Shown in pieces: positions 35,351 to 43,676 of a stretch of DNA of 64,000 nt. Numbering within the stretch: position 1 is the first letter of the stretch; each line of letters begins with the position of its first letter. Origin of the DNA: Anthropogastromicrobium aceti (GTDB lineage Bacteria; Bacillota; Clostridia; Lachnospirales; Lachnospiraceae). The notes below the pieces were generated by a model. The model saw only the letters and a program-made list of their open reading frames with translations, was not told where the DNA came from and made no database searches. Where the stretch lies: the NCBI RefSeq assembly GCF_025567095.1, contig NZ_JAOQJH010000005.1, one strand, 5' to 3'. A program made the translations under genes and the position numbers.

Positions 35351-36258
35351 TGGAAGATAATCAGATACAGAAAGAAATACAAAGTCAGAATCAATTGTCA
35401 AATGATGAAATAATTTCGTGGGGACAGCTTTTAAGCGAGGCAAAAGATACACTTACAAAAGCAAATGTACCAGATGCAGACATTGACGCATGGCTTCTTA
35501 TGGAGCACTGCTTTTCGATTACAAAGAGTTTCTTCTTTTTAAATCGCAGACAAATTGTGGAATCGAAAGAGAAGATAAAACAGTATCGTGAGTTTATAAA
35601 ACAGCGCGCAGCGCGTATTCCACTTCAGTATCTGACAAAGACGCAGGGGTTTATGGGGTTAGAGTTCTCTGTAACCCCTGCTGTTTTGATACCGAGGCAG
35701 GATACAGAGACGCTTGTAGAGACAGTGCTTTCATATGCAAAGGATAAGCCAGGGGCAAGTCTTGTTGATGTGTGCACGGGAAGTGGCTGCATAGCTGTGT
35801 CGCTTGCTCATTACGGAAATTTTGCACAGGTGACAGCGTCCGACATTTCAAGTGCAGCGCTTTTGGTGGCAAAGAAAAATGCAGCAGACAATCATGTATC
35901 GGTGCAGTTTTTCGAGAGTGATTTACTCGAACAGGTGCCAGGGCGATTTGATATGATTGTGTCAAACCCACCTTACATTGAAGACGATGTAATTTTAGGG
36001 TTAGAGCCGGAGGTAAAGGATAATGAACCTATGCTTGCTTTATCAGGCGGAAAAGATGGGCTTATCTTTTACAGGCGTCTGACTGAAACTGCAAAAGATT
36101 ATTTAAATCCGGGCGGCGCACTTTTTGTCGAGATTGGCTATAACCAGTGGGAAGCGGTGGCAGAGCTGTTTCGTGCAAATGGTTTTTCAAAGCCGACTCT
36201 TGTGCGCGATCTTGCAGGACTTGACCGCGTGGTGTGGGGCGTACTGGATGAGATATGA
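35350..36258 (+). CDS. prmC: Peptide chain release factor N5-glutamine methyltransferase
   Basis: A 302-residue SAM-dependent enzyme that methylates the Gln of the GGQ motif of release factors RF1 and RF2. The N-terminal helical domain is followed by a Rossmann fold with LVDVCTGSGCIAVSLA and the catalytic NPPY motif in MIVSNPPYIEDD. The ATG at 35350 overlaps the stop of the previous gene (TGATG). prfA, encoding its substrate RF1, is directly downstream, a common arrangement. Confidence 0.95.
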   Translation: MEDNQIQKEIQSQNQLSNDEIISWGQLLSEAKDTLTKANVPDADIDAWLLMEHCFSITKSFFFLNRRQIVESKEKIKQYREFIKQRAARIPLQYLTKTQGFMGLEFSVTPAVLIPRQDTETLVETVLSYAKDKPGASLVDVCTGSGCIAVSLAHYGNFAQVTASDISSAALLVAKKNAADNHVSVQFFESDLLEQVPGRFDMIVSNPPYIEDDVILGLEPEVKDNEPMLALSGGKDGLIFYRRLTETAKDYLNPGGALFVEIGYNQWEAVAELFRANGFSKPTLVRDLAGLDRVVWGVLDEI

Positions 36259-36330
36259 TTTACAAAACAATCGTTAAGCCGCGTCCGTAAGTAGAAAATG
36301 TGAATGAATAATAGAAAAGAGGAGTTATTT

Positions 36331-37410
36331 ATGTTTGACCGTTTGGATGATATATTAATCCGCTTTGAGGAGCTTCTTCATGAACTGGGTGATCCGGTAC
36401 TTACATCTGATCCGGAAAAATTTCGCCGTCTTATGAAGGAGCAGGCCGAGCTTGCCCCTCTGGTGGAGACCTATACACAGTATAAGAAAACAAAAAAAAG
36501 CATTGAAGAAAATCTGGAGCTTTTAGAGGAAGAGCGTGATGAAGAGATGCGCGAGCTTTTAAAGGAAGATCTTGCTGAGGCAAAAAAACAGATGCCTGAG
36601 CTTGAAAAAGAGTTAAAGCTTTTGCTTCTTCCAAAAGATCCTAATGATGAGAAAAACGTATTTGTTGAGATTCGTGCTGGTGCAGGCGGAGATGAGGCAG
36701 CACTTTTTGCCGCAGATCTGTTTCGTATGTACAGCAGATTTGCAGAGAGAAACCGCTGGAAAAGTGAGCTGATCAGTGTAAATGAGAGTGGTATTGGCGG
36801 CATGAAAGAGGTTGTATTTATGATCTCCGGACAGGGTGCTTATTCCAGACTTAAATACGAAAGCGGTGTGCATCGTGTTCAGCGTGTGCCTGAGACAGAA
36901 AGCGGCGGACGAATCCATACGTCAACAGCAACAGTTGCAATCATGCCAGAGGCAGAGGATGTCGATGTTGTAATTGATATGAACGATTGCAAGTTTGATG
37001 TATTCCGTGCATCAGGAAATGGTGGTCAGTGTGTAAATACGACAGATTCAGCTGTACGTCTGACTCATATTCCAACAGGAATCGTAATCTCCTGTCAGGA
37101 CGAAAAGTCTCAGCTTAAAAATAAAGATAAGGCATTAAAGGTACTTCGTGCTAAGCTGTTTGAACTTGAGACAGCAAAGAAGCAGGATGAGCAGGCAAAG
37201 TACAGACGAAGCCAGATTGGAACAGGAGACCGTTCTGAGAAAATTCGTACTTATAATTTTCCGCAGAGCCGCGTGACAGATCACAGAATCAAGCTGACAC
37301 TTTATAAACTTGATGCCATTATGGATGGTGATCTCTTTGAACTGATAGACAGTCTGACAGCAGCAGATCAGGCTGAAAAACTGTCGAATATGGAAAATCA
37401 GACAATGTAG
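36331..37410 (+). CDS. prfA: Peptide chain release factor 1
   Basis: A 359-residue RF1 that reads UAA and UAG stop codons and triggers peptide release. The peptidyl-hydrolase motif GNGGQCVNTTDSAVRLTHIPTG is present; the residue after GGQ is Cys. Further family segments are FVEIRAGAGGDEAALFAADL and QKRYSQIG-like KYRRSQIGTGDRSEKIRTYNFPQSRVTDHRI. ATG 36331 is chosen because AGAGGAG lies six bases before it. It follows prmC, whose product modifies this protein. Confidence 0.96.
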   Translation: MFDRLDDILIRFEELLHELGDPVLTSDPEKFRRLMKEQAELAPLVETYTQYKKTKKSIEENLELLEEERDEEMRELLKEDLAEAKKQMPELEKELKLLLLPKDPNDEKNVFVEIRAGAGGDEAALFAADLFRMYSRFAERNRWKSELISVNESGIGGMKEVVFMISGQGAYSRLKYESGVHRVQRVPETESGGRIHTSTATVAIMPEAEDVDVVIDMNDCKFDVFRASGNGGQCVNTTDSAVRLTHIPTGIVISCQDEKSQLKNKDKALKVLRAKLFELETAKKQDEQAKYRRSQIGTGDRSEKIRTYNFPQSRVTDHRIKLTLYKLDAIMDGDLFELIDSLTAADQAEKLSNMENQTM

Positions 37411-37475
37411 TTTTACAAAAAGTGTTGTGTTATTTTGTGTAAATTGCTCTTTTTTGACAAAACCATCAAAAAATA

Positions 37476-37503
37476 TAGACTTTCTGAAAAAATATGATAT
37501 AAT
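37476..37503 (+). promoter_or_regulatory. Predicted promoter of the MgsA-like gene
   Basis: TAGACT (37476-37481), 16 bases, TATAAT (37498-37503), about 33 bases before the gene. Confidence 0.5.
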
Positions 37504-37535
37504 TCTTTTAGCTATGTGGAAAGGAAGGATTAGAT

Positions 37536-37931
37536 ATGAACATTGGACTTACCGCTCATAACAGCAAAAAGACGCTGCTGGAAAGTTTTTGCATTGCGTA
37601 TAAAGGCATTTTTAAGAAGCATACGCTGATTGCGACCAATGCGACAGCAAACCACATTGCCAAAGCGACAGGCATGAAAGTGACCAGTTTGCTTCCGGGT
37701 CAGATGGGAGGCTCGAAGCAGATGCAAAATATGATCGCAAACAATGATATCGATCTGGTTATATTTTTTCACAGTGCTGATTTAGAGCAGGATGCAGAAA
37801 GTATGAATCTGGCTGAGATTTCACGGTTGTGTGATATGTATAATATCCCTCTGGCGACAAACATCGCCACCGCAGAGTCACTTGTATTGTGTCTTGACCG
37901 AGGTGATATGGAGTGGAGAGATTACAAATAG
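37536..37931 (+). CDS. Methylglyoxal synthase-like protein lacking key catalytic residues
   Basis: A 131-residue MGS-fold protein. It aligns well with MgsA: start MNIGLTAHNSKK, GQMGGSKQMQNMIANNDIDLVIFF and NIPLATNIATAESLV. However, the GGDQQ motif with the catalytic Asp (Asp71 of E. coli) reads GGSKQ (Ser60), the FFWDPL Asp is replaced by Ser (FFHSAD), and the phosphate-binding TGTTG reads TNATAN. The His near position 8 remains. It may therefore bind a related ligand without making methylglyoxal. It has its own promoter and terminator. Automatic annotation would probably call it mgsA. Confidence 0.7.
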   Translation: MNIGLTAHNSKKTLLESFCIAYKGIFKKHTLIATNATANHIAKATGMKVTSLLPGQMGGSKQMQNMIANNDIDLVIFFHSADLEQDAESMNLAEISRLCDMYNIPLATNIATAESLVLCLDRGDMEWRDYK

Positions 37932-37947
37932 TACGCAGTTATGCACA

Positions 37948-37984
37948 GAATGCAGCCCTTAAGGCTGCATTCATTTGTTTTTAA
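37948..37984 (+). terminator. Terminator after the MgsA-like gene
   Basis: GAATGCAGCC (37948-37957) and GGCTGCATTC (37963-37972) form a perfect 10-bp stem with a 5-base loop, followed by ATTTGTTTTTAAG. Confidence 0.85.
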
Positions 37985-38054
37985 GCAATATTTAATTTAA
38001 AACTTAAAAGCAGATAATAAAATAAATTTACAAGTGATTAAAAAAGGAGACATC

Positions 38055-38687
38055 ATGGAGCATAGAGAAATATCCCGAGCTGTTATCAAACGGCTGCCGC
38101 GGTATTATCGTTATCTGGGAGAACTTATGCAGGAGGGCGTAGAGCGAATTTCTTCCGGAGAGTTATCCAAAAGAATGCAGATCACGGCATCACAGATTAG
38201 ACAGGATCTGAATAATTTTGGAGGCTTCGGACAGCAGGGATACGGCTATAATGTAAAATATCTTTATCATGAAATCGGAAAAATATTGGGGCTTGATAAA
38301 ACATACAATTTAATTATAATCGGTGCAGGAAATCTTGGTCAGGCGATTGCAAACTATGCCAATTTTGAGCGTCGTGGTTTTGTTGCAAAGGCAATGTTTG
38401 ATACAAATCCACAGTTAAAGGGAAAGACTGTGCGTGGTATTCCAGTTTATTCAATGGATGATCTGGAAGATTATATCAGAAATAACGATGTTCAGATTGC
38501 AGCACTGACTCTTCCAAAGGCAGGGGCAGAGGCAGCAGCAAAAAGACTTATCAAGATCGGCATTCGCGGTATCTGGAATTTTGCCCACACCGATCTTCGT
38601 GTACCAGATGATGTGGTTGTAGAAAATGTTCATTTGTCAGAGAGTTTGATGCGTATTTCATATCGTCTTAGTAATCAGGAGGAATAA
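38055..38687 (+). CDS. rex: Redox-sensing transcriptional repressor Rex
   Basis: A 210-residue repressor that senses the NADH/NAD+ ratio and controls fermentation genes. The N-terminal winged helix (AVIKRLPRYYRYLGEL, then ITASQIRQDLNNFGGFGQQGYGY) is followed by a Rossmann domain with IIIGAGNLGQAIANY. The ATG at 38055 has AAGGAGA seven bases upstream. It heads the cluster rex-nnrD-alr-mazF; nnrD starts within a few bases of its stop. Confidence 0.95.
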   Translation: MEHREISRAVIKRLPRYYRYLGELMQEGVERISSGELSKRMQITASQIRQDLNNFGGFGQQGYGYNVKYLYHEIGKILGLDKTYNLIIIGAGNLGQAIANYANFERRGFVAKAMFDTNPQLKGKTVRGIPVYSMDDLEDYIRNNDVQIAALTLPKAGAEAAAKRLIKIGIRGIWNFAHTDLRVPDDVVVENVHLSESLMRISYRLSNQEE

Positions 38688-38689
38688 TC

Positions 38690-40303
38690 ATGAAGCAGCT
38701 GTTGACAGGAAAGCAGATGAAGCAGGCGGACACATGGTCAATTAAAGAGTTTGGAATGGAAAGCCTGATTTTGATGGAGCGTGCAGCGCTTTGTGCAGCA
38801 CAGCACATCATGTCAGTGCAAAAACCAGGATGCGTCTTTATTATGTGTGGCATGGGAAATAATGGTGCTGATGGACTGGCAATGGCAAGAATCCTCTCAC
38901 AAAACGGCTGGTCTGTTAGAATCGCTGCTATTGGAAAAATAGAGAAGGCAACGAAGGAATGGCTCTATCAAAAAGCACTTTTAGACAAAATGGAAATTTT
39001 GCCCGTGCAATACTTTTATGAGTCAGATGATAAGGATGAAGAAGAATACAGATCAGCACTTTCAAATCTTTATGTGCCGGCGCAAGTGTATGTGGATGCT
39101 CTATTTGGCGTTGGCTTGTCGCGCAAGGTGAGTGGAGTTTACCGCGCTGCTATTGAAGAATGGAATGAACATAAAAAGAAGTGCGGTGCATATGGTGTTG
39201 CTGTTGATATATGCTCTGGTTTAGACGCAAAAAGCGGACAGATGCTCGGTGCATGTGTTAAGGCAGATGTACAGATCACATTTGGCTATGGAAAAGTAGG
39301 TCAGTTTCTGTATCCTGGTGCATCATTATCAGATCAGACAATCATATGCGATATAGGTATGCCAAATGAAGCAGTTTATCATGTAGACGGATTTCCATTT
39401 AATTGTCTTGAAAAATCTGATGCAAAAGACTGGCTTGGCAGCCGTTGTTTGTGGGGCAATAAGGGGACGTTTGGTCGTGTTGTGATTATTGCAGGAAGCA
39501 GCGGCATGGCAGGAGCCGCATATTTGTCGGCACTTGCTGCCTATCGCACAGGAGCAGGTCTTGTTGATATTGTCACACCCAAATGCAATCGCCTGGTTTT
39601 ACAGCAGCTGCTTCCAGAGGCAGTGCTCCATTGTATTTCTGAAATTTCTGAAATTTCTGAAATTTCAAAAGATGAAGAACAGCTGGCATATCTGCGAAAT
39701 GAGGTACTTCCAAAGGCAAAAGCTATTGTGATTGGACCAGGACTTTCAACCGATACCTTAGCAAAAAAGCTTTTGGATATGGTCTTAGAGTGGAACAGAT
39801 CACAAAATTGTCCTATTGTTATTGATGCAGATGCCTTAAATCTGCTTGCGATGAGAACAAATATTGATCAGGCAGAATACCTTGGAGAAAATGTGATTCT
39901 TACGCCGCATCCAGGTGAGCTTGGTCGCTTGATGAACTCCTCTGCGAAAGAGGCAGCTAAAAATCTTCTATATTTTGCAGAAGAATTACAAAAAAAGTTT
40001 GGCTGTATATGCGTCTGCAAGGATGCTCGCACAGTCATTCTAACACAAAAAAACAGATATCTGAACCTTACCGGAAACAGCGGTATGGCAACAGGCGGAA
40101 GCGGTGACGTACTGACCGGAGTGATCGCGTCGCTTGCCGCACAGGGGCTGTCTGCCGAAAGGGCAGCTGTTCTTGGTGTCTGGCTGCATGGTGCAGCTGG
40201 TGATGAGGCGGCAAAGGAAAAGAGTCCATACAGTATGATCGCGCGTGATCTGGCAGATGGGCTATCAAAAGTGCTGATACAAATAAGCAGGAAGAAGGTA
40301 TAA
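38690..40303 (+). CDS. nnr: Bifunctional NAD(P)H-hydrate epimerase / ADP-dependent dehydratase
   Basis: A 537-residue repair enzyme for damaged NAD(P)H. The N-terminal YjeF_N epimerase domain (residues about 1-220, CGMGNNGADGLAMARIL) precedes the ribokinase-like dehydratase domain with VIIAGSSGMAGAAYLSALAAYRTGAGLVD, VIDADALNLL, LTPHPGELGRL and GNSGMATGGSGDVLTGVIASL. It lies between rex and alr in a tight cluster. A short tandem repeat (GAAATTTCT units, 39639-39668) adds EISEISEIS to a surface loop. Confidence 0.95.
   Translation: MKQLLTGKQMKQADTWSIKEFGMESLILMERAALCAAQHIMSVQKPGCVFIMCGMGNNGADGLAMARILSQNGWSVRIAAIGKIEKATKEWLYQKALLDKMEILPVQYFYESDDKDEEEYRSALSNLYVPAQVYVDALFGVGLSRKVSGVYRAAIEEWNEHKKKCGAYGVAVDICSGLDAKSGQMLGACVKADVQITFGYGKVGQFLYPGASLSDQTIICDIGMPNEAVYHVDGFPFNCLEKSDAKDWLGSRCLWGNKGTFGRVVIIAGSSGMAGAAYLSALAAYRTGAGLVDIVTPKCNRLVLQQLLPEAVLHCISEISEISEISKDEEQLAYLRNEVLPKAKAIVIGPGLSTDTLAKKLLDMVLEWNRSQNCPIVIDADALNLLAMRTNIDQAEYLGENVILTPHPGELGRLMNSSAKEAAKNLLYFAEELQKKFGCICVCKDARTVILTQKNRYLNLTGNSGMATGGSGDVLTGVIASLAAQGLSAERAAVLGVWLHGAAGDEAAKEKSPYSMIARDLADGLSKVLIQISRKKV
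39636..39668 (+). repeat. In-frame 9-bp tandem repeat in the nnr gene
   Basis: The unit GAAATTTCT is present about three and a half times and encodes Glu-Ile-Ser repeats. Units of 9 bp keep the frame if copies are gained or lost. Confidence 0.8.
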
Positions 40304-40307
40304 GGAT

Positions 40308-41486
40308 ATGCATAACTATCACAGAGTCTGGGCAGAGGTTAATCTGGATGCCATAAGAGCCAATATGGAGTCGTTTAGAGATAATGTTCCAAAAGAGGCA
40401 ATGCTTTGCGGTGTTATTAAAACAGATGGATATGGTCTGGGAGCCGTCCCAGTTGCAAAAACAATTGATGATCTGGTATGGGGCTATGCCGTAGCCACAA
40501 TTGACGAAGCATTAAATCTGCGTCGCCATAACATCACAAAGCCTATTCTGGTGCTCGGTTATGTTCATCCGGAACGCTTTGCAGATCTGGTTGATCATAA
40601 AATTCGTTATGCCGGTTTTGAGGAAGATAAGATAATGCTTCTTTCTGAGACGGCAAAAAAGATGGGCAAAAAAGCATATGTACATGTAAAGGTAGATACG
40701 GGAATGAGCCGCATTGGCATGACACCAGAGCATGCACTTTCTTTTGTAAAATGGCTTTCAACTCAGGAGAATATTTGTACAGAGGGTATTTTTACTCATA
40801 TGGCAACTGCTGATATGATCAAAAATCAGAGAGCTATTGAGCAGCAAAAACGCTTCCAAAAGATAGTAGAGAGCTTAAAAGAGGCAGGATGCTGTCCTCC
40901 AATCTGCCATTGTGCTAATTCAGCAGCAGGCATCTGGATGACAAATGCGCCGGGCAATATGTTTCGTATTGGTATTTCTCTGTACGGCTATTACCCGTCA
41001 GAGGAAGTCAGAAAGGATATTGTATCGCTCACACCGGCACTAACACTAAAGTCTGAGATTGCCTATATTAAGACTGTTCCTACAGGAACAGCAATCGGAT
41101 ATGGAGCAACATTTGTAACAGATCATGAAACTGTGGTAGCCACGATTCCAATTGGCTATGGAGATGGTTATCCAAGAGCACTTTCAAATAAGGGAAGTAT
41201 TTTAATCCATGGAAAGAAAGCGCCGATTTTGGGCCGTATCTGTATGGACCAGACAATGGTAGATATCAGTGATATTCCAGAAGCAAAAGAAGGCGACGAG
41301 GTAGTTGTCATTGGAAAAAGCGGTGATAATGAGCTGAGCGCCGAGGAAGTTTCTGAACTTGCGGGAAGCTTTAATTATGAACTTTTGTGTGACCTTGGAA
41401 AGCGTATTCCGAGGGTTTATTACCGCCACGGCAAAGTAGTCGGAAGCAAGGATTATAACGAAGACGATTACTGTGATTTTATGTAA
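40308..41486 (+). CDS. alr: Alanine racemase
   Basis: A 392-residue PLP enzyme making D-alanine for peptidoglycan. The N-terminal barrel carries the PLP lysine in GVIKTDGYGLGAVPVA, followed by VHVKVDTGMSRIGM and RIGISLYGYYPS. The C-terminal domain has the catalytic Tyr region AIGYGATFVTDHETVVATIPIGYGDGYPRALSN. It starts four bases after nnr. The alr-mazF order is widespread in Firmicutes. Confidence 0.96.
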   Translation: MHNYHRVWAEVNLDAIRANMESFRDNVPKEAMLCGVIKTDGYGLGAVPVAKTIDDLVWGYAVATIDEALNLRRHNITKPILVLGYVHPERFADLVDHKIRYAGFEEDKIMLLSETAKKMGKKAYVHVKVDTGMSRIGMTPEHALSFVKWLSTQENICTEGIFTHMATADMIKNQRAIEQQKRFQKIVESLKEAGCCPPICHCANSAAGIWMTNAPGNMFRIGISLYGYYPSEEVRKDIVSLTPALTLKSEIAYIKTVPTGTAIGYGATFVTDHETVVATIPIGYGDGYPRALSNKGSILIHGKKAPILGRICMDQTMVDISDIPEAKEGDEVVVIGKSGDNELSAEEVSELAGSFNYELLCDLGKRIPRVYYRHGKVVGSKDYNEDDYCDFM

Positions 41487-41641
41487 TCAGAGTAAGATGC
41501 GGGAGTGCAAAGCACAGCGTTAAATTGTTGCGATGATCAATATATGCACATACCATACAATAACAGCATCTGTCAGGATGAATAAGAAATTCCAATATGG
41601 AAATACTTAGAATATCCTGAAAGAAATTGGAGTGTGCATAT

Positions 41642-41992
41642 ATGGTAATCCGTAGAGGTGATATTTATTATGCGGATCTTCGCCCTGTGGTAGGTTCTGA
41701 ACAGGGTGGTGTCCGCCCGGTACTTATTATACAAAACGATATGGGAAACAGGCACAGCCCGACAGTGATTTGTGCCGCCATTACATCACGCATGTCAAAG
41801 GCAAAGCTGCCAACGCATGTTGTAATTGATTCACGCTGCTGCAGTATCGTAAAAGATTCCGTTGTATTACTAGAGCAGCTTCGCACAATAGACAAACAGC
41901 GCCTTCGCGAAAAAGTATGTCATCTGGAAGAAGATATGATCCGCCAGATAGACGAGGCATTGCGTGTCAGTTTAGACATCACCCGTACATAG
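41642..41992 (+). CDS. ndoA: MazF/NdoA-type mRNA interferase (no antitoxin gene visible)
   Basis: A 116-residue PemK/MazF-fold endoribonuclease. The hallmarks VIRRGDIYYADLRPVVGSEQGGVRPVLIIQND and TVICAAITSRM are intact and DSVVLLEQLRTIDKQRL follows. The ATG at 41642 is preceded by GGAGTG. In Bacillus the antitoxin ndoAI gene lies between alr and ndoA. Here the 155 bases after alr hold only open frames of about ten codons, so no antitoxin of usual size (80-95 residues) is encoded. Confidence 0.9.
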   Translation: MVIRRGDIYYADLRPVVGSEQGGVRPVLIIQNDMGNRHSPTVICAAITSRMSKAKLPTHVVIDSRCCSIVKDSVVLLEQLRTIDKQRLREKVCHLEEDMIRQIDEALRVSLDITRT

Positions 41993-42017
41993 ATAGAGCG
42001 GGTCTTTCAAATTATAC

Positions 42018-42046
42018 TTGCAAGATTGAAAAATACATGATAAGAT
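42018..42046 (+). promoter_or_regulatory. Predicted promoter of yebC
   Basis: TTGCAA (42018-42023), 17 bases, TAAGAT (42041-42046), about 50 bases before the gene. Confidence 0.55.
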
Positions 42047-42095
42047 AAATTAGTTAAACAAACATATAGTTTTAAGTCACAAAGGAGCGTTAAAA

Positions 42096-42842
42096 ATGTC
42101 AGGACATTCTAAATTTGCCAATATTAAGCATAAGAAGGAAAAGAACGATGCCGCAAAGGGAAAAGTATTTACCCGTATCGGCCGTGAAATCGCAGTTGCA
42201 GTAAAGGAAGGCGGAGCAGATCCGGCAAACAACAGCAAGTTGCGTGATGTCGTTGCAAAGGCAAAGGCAAACAACATGCCAAATGATACCATTGACCGCA
42301 GCATCAAGAAGGCAGCAGGAGATGCAAATGCTGCAAACTACGAGTCTATCACTTACGAGGGATATGGCCCAAGCGGAACTGCGATTATTGTAGAGACACT
42401 GACCGATAACCGTAACCGTACCGCATCAAATGTGCGCAACGCTTTCACAAAGGGCAGCGGAAATGTAGGAACAAATGGCTGCGTATCCTTCATGTTTGAC
42501 CGCAAGGGTCAGATCATCGTAGATAAGGAAGAATATGAGGGCGATGCAGATGAGCTGATGATGACTGCTCTTGATGCAGGCGCAGAGGATTTCTCCGAGG
42601 AAGAAGACTGCTACGAGATCTACACCGATCCAGACAACTTCTCTGAGGTAAGAGAGGCACTTGAAAAAGCAGGTGTTCCGATGGCAAGCGCAGAGGTTAC
42701 TATGATTCCTCAGAATTATGTTGATCTGACATCTGATAATGATGTAAAGCTTATGAACCGTATTCTTGATATGCTGGATGACGATGATGATGTACAGGAA
42801 GTATATCATAACTGGAATCAGCCGGAAGAGGAAGACGAATAA
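42096..42842 (+). CDS. yebC: YebC/PmpR family protein
   Basis: A 248-residue protein of the YebC family, with SGHSKFANIKHKKEKNDAAKGKVFTRIGREI at the N terminus and IDRSIKKAAG and YEGYGPSGTAIIVETLTDNRNRTASNVR in the middle. Family members have been described as transcription regulators and, more recently, as ribosome-associated factors easing translation of proline-rich stretches. The C terminus is unusually acidic (DDDDD, EEEDE). RBS AAAGGAGCG precedes the ATG. It converges with luxS at a shared terminator. Confidence 0.93.
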   Translation: MSGHSKFANIKHKKEKNDAAKGKVFTRIGREIAVAVKEGGADPANNSKLRDVVAKAKANNMPNDTIDRSIKKAAGDANAANYESITYEGYGPSGTAIIVETLTDNRNRTASNVRNAFTKGSGNVGTNGCVSFMFDRKGQIIVDKEEYEGDADELMMTALDAGAEDFSEEEDCYEIYTDPDNFSEVREALEKAGVPMASAEVTMIPQNYVDLTSDNDVKLMNRILDMLDDDDDVQEVYHNWNQPEEEDE

Positions 42843-42847
42843 AAATA

Positions 42848-42892
42848 AAAGAGGCACAGCTGCAAGAAAATTGTGGCTGTGCCTTTTGTATC
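42848..42892. terminator. Bidirectional terminator between yebC and luxS
   Basis: AGGCACAGC and GCTGTGCCT form a stem around a 15-base loop, with A-rich and T-rich flanks. Confidence 0.8.
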
Positions 42893-42902
42893 TGTGATTA
42901 AA

Positions 42903-43382
42903 TTATTCAGGGTAAATAGTATTTGCCTCACTTATGTTTGCCAGCACGTTATCGAGATAGCGTTTTGCCAGATACTTTGCCATAGGCAGGTTCATATCAA
43001 GATAGTTTCCGCAGGAAATCGCATCTGCACCTGGTACCTCACCTTCAAAACCAGCCATAAAAGCATACATTTCACAAAGCAGATCAATAATGTCCATCGG
43101 CTCTAATTCACCAGCTAAGATCAGATAAAATCCAGTTCTGCATCCCATCGGTCCAAAATAAATGACGCGATCCTTCCATACAGGATGATTGCGTAAAAAT
43201 GTAGCGCCAAGATGCTCAAGTGTGTGAACCTCAGCCGTGTTCATGACAGGCTCTTTGTTTGGTCTTGTCATGCGAAGATCAAATGTTGTTAATGTTTCAC
43301 TTCCAACTTTGTCGCGGCGAGAAACATAAACGCCAGGAACAAGAGTAAGATGATTGACCTGAAAACTTGCAATTTTTTCCAT
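42903..43382 (-). CDS. luxS: S-ribosylhomocysteine lyase
   Basis: A 159-residue metalloenzyme that splits S-ribosylhomocysteine to homocysteine and the autoinducer-2 precursor DPD. The metal ligands in HTLEH (His53, His57) and Cys in GADAISCGNY are present, as is the catalytic Cys in YFGPMGCRTGFYL. A minus-strand promoter lies at 43459-43487. No methionine-cycle genes (pfs, metE) are adjacent. Confidence 0.96.
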   Translation of the reverse strand: MEKIASFQVNHLTLVPGVYVSRRDKVGSETLTTFDLRMTRPNKEPVMNTAEVHTLEHLGATFLRNHPVWKDRVIYFGPMGCRTGFYLILAGELEPMDIIDLLCEMYAFMAGFEGEVPGADAISCGNYLDMNLPMAKYLAKRYLDNVLANISEANTIYPE

Positions 43383-43458
43383 AATACATATATCCTTTCT
43401 AAAATTTAAAATGAGTTTTGACCTATTTTTTTATCAGACAGCTGCTTGTCTGACTTTC

Positions 43459-43487
43459 ATTGTAAAGGAAAAAAAGGATACTTGCAA
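43459..43487 (-). promoter_or_regulatory. Predicted promoter of luxS
   Basis: On the minus strand TTGCAA (43487-43482), 17 bases, TACAAT (43464-43459). A CAGACA/TGTCTG hairpin (43437-43452) lies in the leader. Confidence 0.6.
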
Positions 43488-43676
43488 GCATGAAACAAAC
43501 TTCCAAGCTGCTTTGTTAAAAATGTATGTGAAAATAAGGGCAAGGACACGCTATTTCGTCAAAACTGCAAAGAAAAGACAACAATATGATTAGAATTGAT
43601 CAATTATTTCGGTTATGATAAGGGTAACTACCGAAAGTGTGAGAAGCTGTGAGCTTTTCAGGAAAGGGAGGATGAG

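Noticed and set aside
37454..37459. TTGACA as the -35 of the MgsA-like gene
   Set aside because: It is about 38 bases before the TATAAT; TAGACT at 37476 has workable 16-base spacing.
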